Notes under the pieces: model-generated
Told to the model about the DNA's origin: nothing
The model's input: the letters and a program-made list of their open reading frames with translations, nothing else
Databases searched by the model: none
Translations under genes and position numbers: made by a program
NCBI GenBank assembly: GCA_019416395.1
Contig: DXXH01000019.1
Coordinates: forward strand, 1-20,851
Source of the DNA: Clostridiales bacterium
GTDB lineage: Bacteria; Bacillota; Clostridia; Oscillospirales; Acutalibacteraceae
Length of the DNA stretch: 20,851 nt
Direction: 5' to 3'
Shown here: positions 1-6,731 of the stretch, piece after piece
How positions within the stretch are numbered: the first letter of the stretch is position 1
Layout of the letters: the number at the start of each line of letters is the position of its first letter

Positions 1-1
1 T

Positions 2-886
2 CCTGAGCCCGCCAGCTTTGACCATGCCAAAGAACTGGGTCTGGACTTCGTGGAATTTGATTGCAACCCCACATCGTATTTCGGTTTGCCCAAAGACGAA
101 CTGAATGCTGTAAAAGAGTCCTTGAAAGAAGCCAGCCAGCGTACCGGCGTGGAAGTAGGCGCCGTAGGCCGCTGGGCTAGCCCCATCTTGGATCAAAATG
201 GGGACGTCAATCCCGTGGAATGGGACGAGGTCTTGAATGTAATGGACTTCGGCCAGTATCTGGGAGCAAAATATTATCTGTGCAGCGTCAGCTATGTGAA
301 GGAGCTCTCCTATTACAAGAACATCACCGCCGCTATCAAAGTGTTGAACCAGATCGTGGCTGCTGCCAAAGAACGCGGCATGGAGTGCGCCATTGTCAAC
401 TGCATGATGGGCGACAACTATATCCGCACCCCCGAACAGTGGAAGCTGGTTCTGAGCGAAGTTCCCGGTCTGGGCATCAAGTATGATCCCTCTCACAGCT
501 TTGTCCATGGCGGTCCTCACGGCGCTTACATGGAAGAAGGCATGGAATGGGGTTCCCACTTCAAGTATGTGCACATCAAGGGCGTAATCCAGAACGGTCC
601 TTCCAAGGAGCCGGATCATTGGGAAAAATGGGCTTTGCTGAAAGCTCATCCCGAACTGAAGGAGATCTTCTCTTCCGATTCTCCCCAGCGTGACAACGAT
701 TATGACAATCCGCCCGCTGGTATCGACTCCATCAACTGGCGCGCATTCTTTGCCATTCTCTACAAGTATGGATATGATGGCTATCTGGCCATCGAGCCCC
801 ACTCCCCCACCTGGATGGGCGAAAAGGGTGAAAAGGGTGTGAAATACACCATCAAATACATTCGTGATCTGATGATCCTGGACTAA
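2..886 (+). CDS. Sugar phosphate isomerase/epimerase-like TIM-barrel protein (5' end missing)
   Basis: The reading frame is open from base 2, so the gene begins upstream of the window; the GTG at 50 is an internal valine codon, not a start. About 294 residues are present, near a full-length member of the AP-endonuclease-2 / xylose-isomerase-like TIM-barrel family, which contains metal-dependent sugar isomerases and epimerases. Visible family features are the KYDPSH strand end (Asp and His, near 485-498), YVHIKG (His near 572) and AIEPHS (Glu near 794), which match three of the four usual metal-site positions. The position where the family normally has the first metal-binding Glu reads IVNCMMG (Asn codon at 398-400), so the metal site may be altered. 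A strong hairpin follows the stop. The substrate cannot be told. The isomerase-like half of the fusion at 8215-10746 belongs to the same superfamily and keeps the Glu. Confidence 0.85.
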   Translation, partial: PEPASFDHAKELGLDFVEFDCNPTSYFGLPKDELNAVKESLKEASQRTGVEVGAVGRWASPILDQNGDVNPVEWDEVLNVMDFGQYLGAKYYLCSVSYVKELSYYKNITAAIKVLNQIVAAAKERGMECAIVNCMMGDNYIRTPEQWKLVLSEVPGLGIKYDPSHSFVHGGPHGAYMEEGMEWGSHFKYVHIKGVIQNGPSKEPDHWEKWALLKAHPELKEIFSSDSPQRDNDYDNPPAGIDSINWRAFFAILYKYGYDGYLAIEPHSPTWMGEKGEKGVKYTIKYIRDLMILD

Positions 887-901
887 ACTTTGGACGAACA
901 C

Positions 902-937
902 AATTAGGGCTGTTGCATTTTTGCAACAGCCCTAATT
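902..937 (+). terminator. Rho-independent terminator, perfect 16-bp stem
   Basis: Bases 902-917 are the exact reverse complement of 922-937, with a TTTT loop. The stem ends in AATT and runs into TTTTA on the + strand. It lies 16 bases after the isomerase stop and 35 bases before the convergent end of adenosine deaminase. It may therefore stop transcription from both sides, although the U-run is better on the + strand. Confidence 0.85.
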
Positions 938-971
938 TTATGGAAAAAAGCAAACACTTTTCTGGGATTTA

Positions 972-1961
972 TCATTCTGAAAGCTTTTGGGACACCGCCT
1001 GCTTCAAAGCGCTTTTTTCTTCGCCGGGAAGGAATGCCCCTTCTACACTGTTAAAAAGCAGGGTTTGGTATTCTTTCTCCGTCAACCCAATGGTGCGAAG
1101 CAACTGGAATTCCTGTTTTAAAGTCGTGCGGGATACGGTCATATTATCGGTATTTACTGTGGCAACAATTCCTTCAGCAAGATAATCCCGCACTGGAAAA
1201 TGCCCCAAGTCTGGCACAGCTTTGGTCTGCAAGTTGCTGGTAGGACAAAGCTCCAAGGGAATTTTTCGCTCCGCCAAACAGGACAACAGTTTGGGATCCT
1301 CTTTGGCTCTTACCCCATGCCCAATCCGGCTGGCTCCCATCTCCAAAGCTTGCCAAATACTTTCCGGTCCGGCTGCTTCTCCCGCATGAAGGGTAAATGG
1401 CACCCCCAACAAACGGGCGTATTCAAACAAACCCTTGTACTGCTCTGTGGGATAAAGTGCTTCCGCTCCGGCTAAATCTACAGCACAAACACCTTGCCCC
1501 AAGAAACGGGCCGCTGTTTCAATGGTCTCCCGGTTGGCCGGCTCTTCCCCACCCCGCATACAGCAGAGAACCAGCTGACTGGAAAAGCGCCACGAGTCGT
1601 TGTGAGACACCTTGGGAAGCCCCGCTATTGCCGCTTCCACTGCCTGGGCCTGTGTAAGCCCTTTCCGGGTATGCTGGGAAGGGGCAAACCGCAATTCGGC
1701 GTACAAAAGTCCCTGCTCCGCCAACCGGGAAGTCAGTTCTTTTACCGCCATGGTCAGCGCCTCTCCACTTTGTAGAACGGACACAGGCAAATCAAAACAA
1801 CGGAGATATTGGTTCAAATCGCCGCAGTCCGGCGGAACGGAAAGCAGTTTTTTCAAATCCTCCAAGCGTTCCGCAGGCAAGGGCACTTTTTGCAATTCCG
1901 CCAGCTGTTTCACCAACTCCGGGGAAAGGGATCCGTCAAGATGCAGATGGAGATCGATCAT
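972..1961 (-). CDS. add: Adenosine deaminase
   Basis: The product (329 aa from ATG 1961) hydrolyses adenosine or deoxyadenosine to inosine and ammonia in the cytoplasm, for purine salvage. Family landmarks are present in order: the N-terminal metal motif HLHLD (residues 5-9), HAGE (192-195) with the catalytic Glu, GHG (214-216), LCPTSN (about 238-243) and NTDNMTVS (270-277) with the metal-binding Asp. The second residue of the TDD pair of animal enzymes is Asn, as I recall for the Firmicutes form. A GTG at 1964 could also start the frame, but AGGAGGT at 1968-1974 is 6 bases from the ATG and only 3 from the GTG, so ATG is preferred. Length fits the family. It lies 95 bases downstream of spmB on the same strand and also has its own TATAAT-type -10, so it may be read both ways. 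Confidence 0.93.
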   Translation of the reverse strand: MIDLHLHLDGSLSPELVKQLAELQKVPLPAERLEDLKKLLSVPPDCGDLNQYLRCFDLPVSVLQSGEALTMAVKELTSRLAEQGLLYAELRFAPSQHTRKGLTQAQAVEAAIAGLPKVSHNDSWRFSSQLVLCCMRGGEEPANRETIETAARFLGQGVCAVDLAGAEALYPTEQYKGLFEYARLLGVPFTLHAGEAAGPESIWQALEMGASRIGHGVRAKEDPKLLSCLAERKIPLELCPTSNLQTKAVPDLGHFPVRDYLAEGIVATVNTDNMTVSRTTLKQEFQLLRTIGLTEKEYQTLLFNSVEGAFLPGEEKSALKQAVSQKLSE

Positions 1962-1967
1962 CACGCC

Positions 1968-1974
1968 ACCTCCT
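1968..1974 (-). promoter_or_regulatory. Ribosome binding site that decides the add start
   Basis: AGGAGGT on the - strand. It is spaced 6 bases from the ATG at 1961 and only 3 from the upstream GTG at 1964, which favours the ATG. Confidence 0.75.
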
Positions 1975-1989
1975 GGAGATATTTGGATT

Positions 1990-1995
1990 ATTATA
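1990..1995 (-). promoter_or_regulatory. Candidate -10 box of an add promoter
   Basis: A perfect TATAAT lies on the - strand about 29 bases before the add ATG. The matching -35 is poor (TTCCAT at an 18-base spacing), and no TG extension is present. Activity is therefore plausible but not certain. Confidence 0.45.
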
Positions 1996-2056
1996 CCCCA
2001 GTTTTTCCAAAAATGGAAGTCATAAGCTACGTGATCCTATCCCCCACTATGAAGCC

Positions 2057-2575
2057 TTATCCCAAAAGCTTTACCGTGAGAACAGAGAAAATAAGGGCGG
2101 TGATATCTCCCAACAAGGCCGCAGGCAAGGTATGCCCCAGTCGTTTGTACCCACAAGATCCGAAATACACTGCCACGGCGTAAAATGTGGTTTCTGTGGC
2201 ACTGGACAGCACCGAGGCTATTTTCCCTGTTTCGCTGTCCGGTCCGAACTGTTGAAGCAGATTCAAGGTATATGCAGACGCACCGCTGCCGGAGATGGGC
2301 CGCAGCAGCGCCAAAGGCATCAGCTCTGGGGAAATCCCCAGGTTCTCGGCTAGAGGTTCCAGAAGACCGCAGAACAGTTCCAACAACCCCGAAGCACGGA
2401 CCATGGTCACAGCCACGATCAAGCCAATCAACGTGGGAAGCAGTTTTATGGAAGTGCGCACCCCCTCTTTTGCCCCCATGAGAAACACATCAAACACCGG
2501 GATTCCTTTGACAAATCCAAACAGGAGAATCAGTCCCACCATTACCGGGAGCGCCGCCGCGCCTACTTGTTCCAC
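2057..2575 (-). CDS. spmB: Spore maturation protein B
   Basis: A 172-residue integral membrane protein of the SpmB (nucleoside-recognition/Gate domain) family. In Bacillus, spmA and spmB are needed for full dehydration of the spore core. The sequence is mostly hydrophobic, with segments near residues 8-28, 43-62 and 150-170. It carries the recognisable RPISGSGA stretch (about 91-98) and SSATETTFYAVAVYFG (about 123-138) typical of this family. It starts with GTG at 2575, inside the end of spmA (13-base overlap), with an AAGGGG-type ribosome site about 8 bases upstream; this indicates translational coupling. Length is normal for the family. Its molecular substrate is unknown even in model species. 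Confidence 0.93.
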   Translation of the reverse strand: MEQVGAAALPVMVGLILLFGFVKGIPVFDVFLMGAKEGVRTSIKLLPTLIGLIVAVTMVRASGLLELFCGLLEPLAENLGISPELMPLALLRPISGSGASAYTLNLLQQFGPDSETGKIASVLSSATETTFYAVAVYFGSCGYKRLGHTLPAALLGDITALIFSVLTVKLLG

Positions 2576-3150
2576 AGCGGGCCCCTTTCCAGCATCTTAC
2601 AGGCACAAATACATACCATCAGTGATGCAGCAGAAGTGATCCACACCTGGGGCAAAATGGAAAAAGGAGTCCCGCTGCCGCAATTCGCCCGCATCGCTGC
2701 CATATTCACCGGTATCAACTGCAAGGACGCTGTGTTCATCACCACAAACAAGATCATTCCCCGGGTGGGAACTTGGGTGGAAGGGTTCTTCTCCGCCATA
2801 GATTTCATAGCTGCCAACCCCAAAGGCGTTGCCGCATTGCCCAAGCCCAGCAGATTCGCCGACAGATTCATGGAGATTTTCCCTTGGATTTCCTCATCCT
2901 CTTTATATTCCGGAAAAAGCCGCCCAATCACCGGGGCTAAGGCTTTCGCCAACATCCGGCTCAAGCCGCTTTCCTCTGCGATCTTTAAAAATCCCAGCCA
3001 CGCGCACATGCTTCCCAATAGGAATAAGGATAGTTCTACCGCCGTTTGCGCACCGTCCATCAAAGCGGTAGACAACTCCCCAAGCCGTCCAGTGGCAAGG
3101 GCACAGACCACGCTGAGTACAATCATGCCAAACCAAATAGAATTTAACAT
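2563..3150 (-). CDS. spmA: Spore maturation protein A
   Basis: A 195-residue membrane protein of the SpmA family, paired with the overlapping spmB. Hydrophobic segments appear near residues 5-20, 38-56, 130-150 and 165-185. The family-typical stretch NLLGLGNAATPLGLAAM lies near residues 100-116, and LFVVMNTASLQLIPV near 133-147. ATG at 3150 is preceded by AAGGAG about 8 bases upstream. The region 3151-3263 is shared with the divergent dipeptidase gene. I could not find a convincing sporulation sigma-factor promoter for spmA there, although sporulation-stage expression is expected from the family. Together with spmB this shows that the host lineage makes, or made, endospores. Confidence 0.93.
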   Translation of the reverse strand: MLNSIWFGMIVLSVVCALATGRLGELSTALMDGAQTAVELSLFLLGSMCAWLGFLKIAEESGLSRMLAKALAPVIGRLFPEYKEDEEIQGKISMNLSANLLGLGNAATPLGLAAMKSMAEKNPSTQVPTRGMILFVVMNTASLQLIPVNMAAMRANCGSGTPFSILPQVWITSAASLMVCICACKMLERGPLWNK

Positions 3151-3179
3151 TCTTTCCTCTCCTTTTCCCAGAGTTAAAC

Positions 3180-3208
3180 TTGACTTTGGCGTAAAAAAAG
3201 TTTATCGT
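3180..3208 (+). promoter_or_regulatory. Candidate sigma-A promoter of the dipeptidase-HD operon
   Basis: TTGACT at 3180-3185 and TATCGT at 3203-3208 are separated by exactly 17 bases on the + strand. The predicted leader to the ATG at 3264 is about 50 bases. The -10 matches the consensus at only four positions. Confidence 0.5.
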
Positions 3209-3263
3209 TAGAACGTACCTTCCCTTTATGGATGGATACCCACTCAAGAAAGGAACTTGACTC

Positions 3264-4643
3264 ATGTTGTTTGGCGAGAAAATCCTGGATTACTGGGACG
3301 ACATTCTGAAAGATTTGGCCACTGTTGTGGCGATCCCTTCTGTGGCTCAGCCCCAGGAAGGGGAATATCCCTATGGCAAAGAATGCGCCCGAGTACTTGA
3401 CACTGTTGTGGCCTTGGCGGAAAGCTATGGCCTGAAAGCGAAAAATGTCGGCTATCAAGCCGCTCACGCCGAATATGGCGAAGGCGACGGCAATGCTGTG
3501 GTTATGGCCCATTTGGACGTGGTCCCCGCCGGTGAAGGCTGGGATACCGATCCCTACACCATGGTGATCGACGACAATCTGGCGTACGGCCGGGGCGTTT
3601 CCGACAACAAAGGCCCCGCCATTGTGGCGCTCCACTGCCTGCGGGCTCTGAAAGACGCCGGCGTAAAGGGCAACCGGAAACTGCGGGTCATTTTCGGTTC
3701 TGCTGAAGAAATTGGCATGACCGACATGCCCCACTACTTTGAGAGCGAGCAAAAACCTGATATGGGCTTTACCCCCGACGCTTCCTACGGCATCTGCCAC
3801 TGCGAAAAGGGCTTGCTGGATTTCAAAGTCCTGTCTCAGAACGATTCCTCTGTGGTAAAATCCTTTGTCTCCGGTACAGTGCCCAACGCTGTTCCCTTTA
3901 AGGCGGAATGCAGCTTGAAGTGCTCTCCGGAAGAAGTGGAAAAGCTTGTGGCAGAAGCCAAAAAAGACGAAGGCAAGTACGACATCACCCCCACTGAGCA
4001 AGGCGCTGACGTTGTATGCCACGGCCAGGCTGCCCATGCTTCCGCTCCCTGGGACGGTGTGAACGCTGCCTCTTATATGGTGGATTTGCTGGCAAAAGTA
4101 TTCTCCAAGGAACAACTGGGGAACTTCTTCTGGTTTATTCATGAGAAAATTGGCCTTTGCACCGATGGCGAACAGATTGGCGTAAAGATGAGCGACGATC
4201 CCAGCGGTCCTTTGACCTTCAATCTGGGCCTAGTCAATGTGGACGAAGCACAGTGCAGCCTTACTGTGGATATCCGCTATCCCGCTACTAAAAACGGCCA
4301 GGAGATCTCCAACACGTTGAAAGACCAGGTGGAATCCTGCGGAGTTACTTACGAACTGCTGTCCGACGCTGCTCCCCTGTATCTGCCCAAGGAAAGCCAG
4401 CTGGTCACCCTGCTTTCCGGCGCCTACAAGGATATTACCGGTGAGGAATGCGAGATCTTCTCCATGGGCGGCGGCACATACGCCCGCCAGATGTTCGGCA
4501 AGGGTGTGGCCTTTGGCGCTGGATTCAAGGACCAAATTGACAGCAAGGCCCATCAGGCAAACGAGCGTCTGGATTTGCGCCGGTTCAAGCTCCATGCGGA
4601 AATCTGCCTGGAAGCCATGTACAGAATGTTAACTGCGGAGTAA
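3264..4643 (+). CDS. PepV-like M20 dipeptidase
   Basis: A 459-aa cytoplasmic zinc peptidase of the M20 family, closest in layout to PepV (Xaa-His dipeptidase, about 470 aa), which cleaves dipeptides with broad specificity. The dinuclear metal-site motifs are visible: MAHLDVVPAG (His83, Asp85), GRGVSDNKGP (bridging Asp114), GSAEE (Glu148-Glu149, catalytic base and ligand), FTPDA (Asp172) and SKAHQANE (His430). The lid-domain HGQAAHASAP around residues 253-262 holds the substrate-binding His258. All catalytic positions are intact. An AAAGGA-type ribosome site lies about 10 bases before ATG 3264. Only 4 bases separate its stop from the next gene, so the two form an operon. The exact dipeptide preference cannot be read from the sequence. 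Confidence 0.92.
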   Translation: MLFGEKILDYWDDILKDLATVVAIPSVAQPQEGEYPYGKECARVLDTVVALAESYGLKAKNVGYQAAHAEYGEGDGNAVVMAHLDVVPAGEGWDTDPYTMVIDDNLAYGRGVSDNKGPAIVALHCLRALKDAGVKGNRKLRVIFGSAEEIGMTDMPHYFESEQKPDMGFTPDASYGICHCEKGLLDFKVLSQNDSSVVKSFVSGTVPNAVPFKAECSLKCSPEEVEKLVAEAKKDEGKYDITPTEQGADVVCHGQAAHASAPWDGVNAASYMVDLLAKVFSKEQLGNFFWFIHEKIGLCTDGEQIGVKMSDDPSGPLTFNLGLVNVDEAQCSLTVDIRYPATKNGQEISNTLKDQVESCGVTYELLSDAAPLYLPKESQLVTLLSGAYKDITGEECEIFSMGGGTYARQMFGKGVAFGAGFKDQIDSKAHQANERLDLRRFKLHAEICLEAMYRMLTAE

Positions 4644-4647
4644 TCTT

Positions 4648-5322
4648 ATGGCAGAATACAACCGAGTCACCCCTGAACAAATCTTCCATAATGAAGAAGT
4701 GAAAGCCTATATTCTCCGGGGAAACGACTGCCTGGGCGCCATTGGCTTCACAGAACACGGTTTGGCTCACGCCAAACGCAGCAGCGATACCGCCCGGGGA
4801 ATCCTGACCGCTTTGGGATATCCGGAACGGGAATGCCAGCTGGCTGCCATTGCCGGTTACATGCACGACATCGGCAACACCGTCAACCGGGTGGATCACG
4901 CCCACAGCGGAGCTCTAATGGCTTTTACCCTTTTGAACAAGCTGAACATGCCCCCTGAGGAAATCGGGCTGGTATGCTCCGCCATCGGCCACCACGATGA
5001 AAAAACAGCGTTTCCAGTCAACCCGGTAGCCGCTGCATTGATCCTTTCGGACAAAAGCGATGTACGCCGTTCCCGCGTCCGCAAAGATGCCGTTTTGGAA
5101 GCAGATATCCATGACCGTGTCAATTATGCTGTGGAAGACGCCCATCTGGATATTGACCCGGAGCAAAAGCTCTGTATCTTTCATATTGAGATCGCCACGG
5201 AAATATGCCCCGTGATGGAGTATTTCGAAATTTTTCTGGAACGCATGGTCCTATGCCGCAAGGCTGCACAGACTCTGGAACTCCAATTTGAGCTGATTAT
5301 CAACGGGACAAGGTTGTTATAA
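4648..5322 (+). CDS. HD-domain phosphohydrolase family protein
   Basis: A 224-residue protein with an HD metal-dependent hydrolase domain. The signature residues appear in order: FTEHGLAHAKR (His37/His41), YMHDIGN (His73-Asp74), DHAHSG (His86), IGHHDE (His115-His116) and LSDKSD (Asp135). HD proteins act on phosphoesters such as nucleotides or cyclic nucleotides, but the substrate here is unknown. The C-terminal 80 residues carry no motif I recognise. It follows the dipeptidase after 4 bases and is closed by a terminator, so it is the second gene of a two-gene operon. No membrane segment or signal peptide is seen. Confidence 0.85.
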   Translation: MAEYNRVTPEQIFHNEEVKAYILRGNDCLGAIGFTEHGLAHAKRSSDTARGILTALGYPERECQLAAIAGYMHDIGNTVNRVDHAHSGALMAFTLLNKLNMPPEEIGLVCSAIGHHDEKTAFPVNPVAAALILSDKSDVRRSRVRKDAVLEADIHDRVNYAVEDAHLDIDPEQKLCIFHIEIATEICPVMEYFEIFLERMVLCRKAAQTLELQFELIINGTRLL

Positions 5323-5335
5323 TCCCTTATATGTG

Positions 5336-5370
5336 AAAAAGGCCCTCAGCCAACGCTGAGAGCCTTTTTT
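5336..5370 (-). terminator. Bidirectional terminator between convergent genes
   Basis: The arm 5336-5350 pairs with 5355-5370 around a 4-base loop, flanked by A-runs and T-runs on both sides. One position is a C/A mismatch in the + transcript but a G-U wobble in the - transcript, so the hairpin is slightly better for the dehydrogenase gene ending at 5385. It should also stop the HD-gene transcript ending at 5322. Confidence 0.85.
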
Positions 5371-5384
5371 CTTTCTGTAACATC

Positions 5385-6407
5385 TTATTTCGCGTCCACA
5401 ACCACTTTGATGGAATCTTCGCTCATCTGCATGGCAATGGCTTCCGGAAGCTGGTCCAATGTAAAATGATGGGTGATGATGGGGCCAAAATCCACCTTTC
5501 CACTGTTGATCAGAGCCACTGCCCGGGCATGGGTATCCGGGTTCACAAAAGAACCCTTAATGGTCAATTCCTTCTTATACACATCAAACAAGGGCAGCGC
5601 AAAAGTGGAATCTACTTTAGGCACGCTAAACAGCAGCACCGTAGCGCCTTTTGCTGCGAACTGGAACGCACTCTTTACAGCTGGCACATTTCCCACGCAT
5701 TCAATGACCACATCGGCCCCATTTCCCATCATCTGAGCAAAAGCCTGCTCATAATCGGGCTGAGTGGGGTCAATGGCCCCGTCCGCACCAAGCTGAAGGG
5801 CTACCTGACGGCGGCGGGGATTGGGTTCGCTGAGAACAAGCTTCGCCGCACCGGAAAGCTTAGCCAGCTGCACCATAATCAAGCCAATCGCTCCACCGCC
5901 TACCACGCACACCTTCTGGCCAGGTTTAATCCCCGCCAGATCAATGCCGTGGATACAGCATGCCAAAGGTTCAGCCATAGCGGCATACTCAAAGGGAATC
6001 TCCGGGTTCAGCTTAAAGGCTTGAGACGCAGGGATCACGCTGTATTCCGCGAATCCGCCATCACGGGTTACACCGATCGCTTCCATATGTTCGCACAGCT
6101 GCTTCTTTCCGTTTTGGCAAGGCTCACAGCAACCGCAATAGATGTTGGGATCTACCGTCACATGGTCCCCCACAGCAAAACCGGTGACTCCTTCCCCCAC
6201 CTGCTCCACCTCTGCGGAGTATTCGTGGCCCAACACCACAGGGGGACACACGTCGGCCGAACCAGGCTCCCCGTGGTAAATGTGGACGTCTGTCCCACAG
6301 ACACCGCACACTTTATTCCGAAGCACCAGTTCCCCCGGCCCAGCTTGGGGAACTGGCCTGTCGGCCACCTCAAATGTTTTATTTCCTAAAAACTGTGTTG
6401 CTTTCAT
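5385..6407 (-). CDS. Zinc-dependent medium-chain alcohol/polyol dehydrogenase (MDR family)
   Basis: A 340-aa NAD(P)-dependent dehydrogenase like sorbitol (L-iditol) 2-dehydrogenase and threonine dehydrogenase. Visible motifs: catalytic zinc Cys37 in GVCGTD, His61-Glu62 in LGHEYS, and Glu146 in MAEPLA. Four structural-zinc cysteines lie at 91, 94, 97 and 105. The Rossmann loop GGGAIG is near 170-175, with Glu at the end of the second strand (about 194), which suggests NAD preference. A TTG at 6413 is an alternative start, but GGAGGAG at 6416-6422 is 8 bases from ATG 6407, so ATG is chosen. It has its own strong promoter and terminator. The neighbouring Gfo/Idh and isomerase genes suggest oxidation of a sugar alcohol or sugar derivative; the substrate is not assignable. 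Confidence 0.9.
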   Translation of the reverse strand: MKATQFLGNKTFEVADRPVPQAGPGELVLRNKVCGVCGTDVHIYHGEPGSADVCPPVVLGHEYSAEVEQVGEGVTGFAVGDHVTVDPNIYCGCCEPCQNGKKQLCEHMEAIGVTRDGGFAEYSVIPASQAFKLNPEIPFEYAAMAEPLACCIHGIDLAGIKPGQKVCVVGGGAIGLIMVQLAKLSGAAKLVLSEPNPRRRQVALQLGADGAIDPTQPDYEQAFAQMMGNGADVVIECVGNVPAVKSAFQFAAKGATVLLFSVPKVDSTFALPLFDVYKKELTIKGSFVNPDTHARAVALINSGKVDFGPIITHHFTLDQLPEAIAMQMSEDSIKVVVDAK

Positions 6408-6415
6408 GGACAATT

Positions 6416-6422
6416 CTCCTCC
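6416..6422 (-). promoter_or_regulatory. Ribosome binding site of the MDR dehydrogenase
   Basis: GGAGGAG on the - strand, 8 bases upstream of ATG 6407. It favours this ATG over the TTG at 6413, which would lie only 2 bases away. Confidence 0.7.
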
Positions 6423-6433
6423 AATTCATTTCA

Positions 6434-6447
6434 CAGCGTTTCCGCTG
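6434..6447 (-). repeat. Small palindrome at the start of the MDR transcript
   Basis: CAGCG and CGCTG arms around a 4-base spacer lie immediately downstream of the -10 box of the dehydrogenase promoter, overlapping the predicted transcription start. Its position fits a repressor operator, though a short leader hairpin is equally possible. It does not match the full cre consensus. Confidence 0.4.
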
Positions 6448-6452
6448 ATTTC

Positions 6453-6481
6453 TTCATACACCAAAAACTGTCTCTTGTCAA
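6453..6481 (-). promoter_or_regulatory. Sigma-A promoter of the MDR dehydrogenase
   Basis: On the - strand, a perfect TTGACA (6476-6481) and TATGAA (6453-6458) are separated by exactly 17 bases, about 46 bases before the start codon. Confidence 0.75.
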
Positions 6482-6666
6482 GGAAAAAATAAAGATCTAT
6501 AAAGAAAATCAGAAACGCAGTGGAATTTCAGGCTTTTTCGCGATGATATATCCATTGGCTCAAGAAATCTGGAAGAAGAGAGAACTGCTCTACTGTGTAG
6601 GTTATCTGCTGGAAAACAGCGGGCGGACTCCATCCAGACCCGCTCGCCAACGCTCTTTTCATAGAG

Positions 6667-6694
6667 AAAGGACCGCAAAAACTTGCAGTCCTTT
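6667..6694 (-). terminator. Terminator of the Gfo/Idh oxidoreductase gene
   Basis: Arms 6667-6678 and 6683-6694 form a 12-bp stem in the - strand transcript with one G-U wobble and a 4-base loop. The U-run after it is short and interrupted. It lies about 38 bases past the stop codon. Confidence 0.7.
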
Positions 6695-6731
6695 TCCCCA
6701 TAGTTTTACAGTTTTAAAAGTGTTTCTAAGA

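Larger units (their letters stand above)
6408..6731. other. Intergenic region, 324 bases
   Basis: This gap holds, from right to left on the - strand, the Gfo/Idh terminator (6667-6694), about 185 bases with no recognised element (6482-6666), the dehydrogenase promoter (6453-6481), its palindrome (6434-6447) and its ribosome site. Short open frames in 6482-6666 have no credible start signals, so I call no gene there. Confidence 0.6.

Noticed and set aside
50..52. GTG as the start of the first gene
   Set aside because: The frame stays open to the window edge and the upstream codons read as ordinary barrel sequence (PEPASFDHAKELGLDFVEF), so the true start is outside.
3174..4142. A 322-codon open frame on the - strand opposite the PepV-like gene
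   Set aside because: The dipeptidase on the other strand has every catalytic motif. This frame is its antisense shadow.
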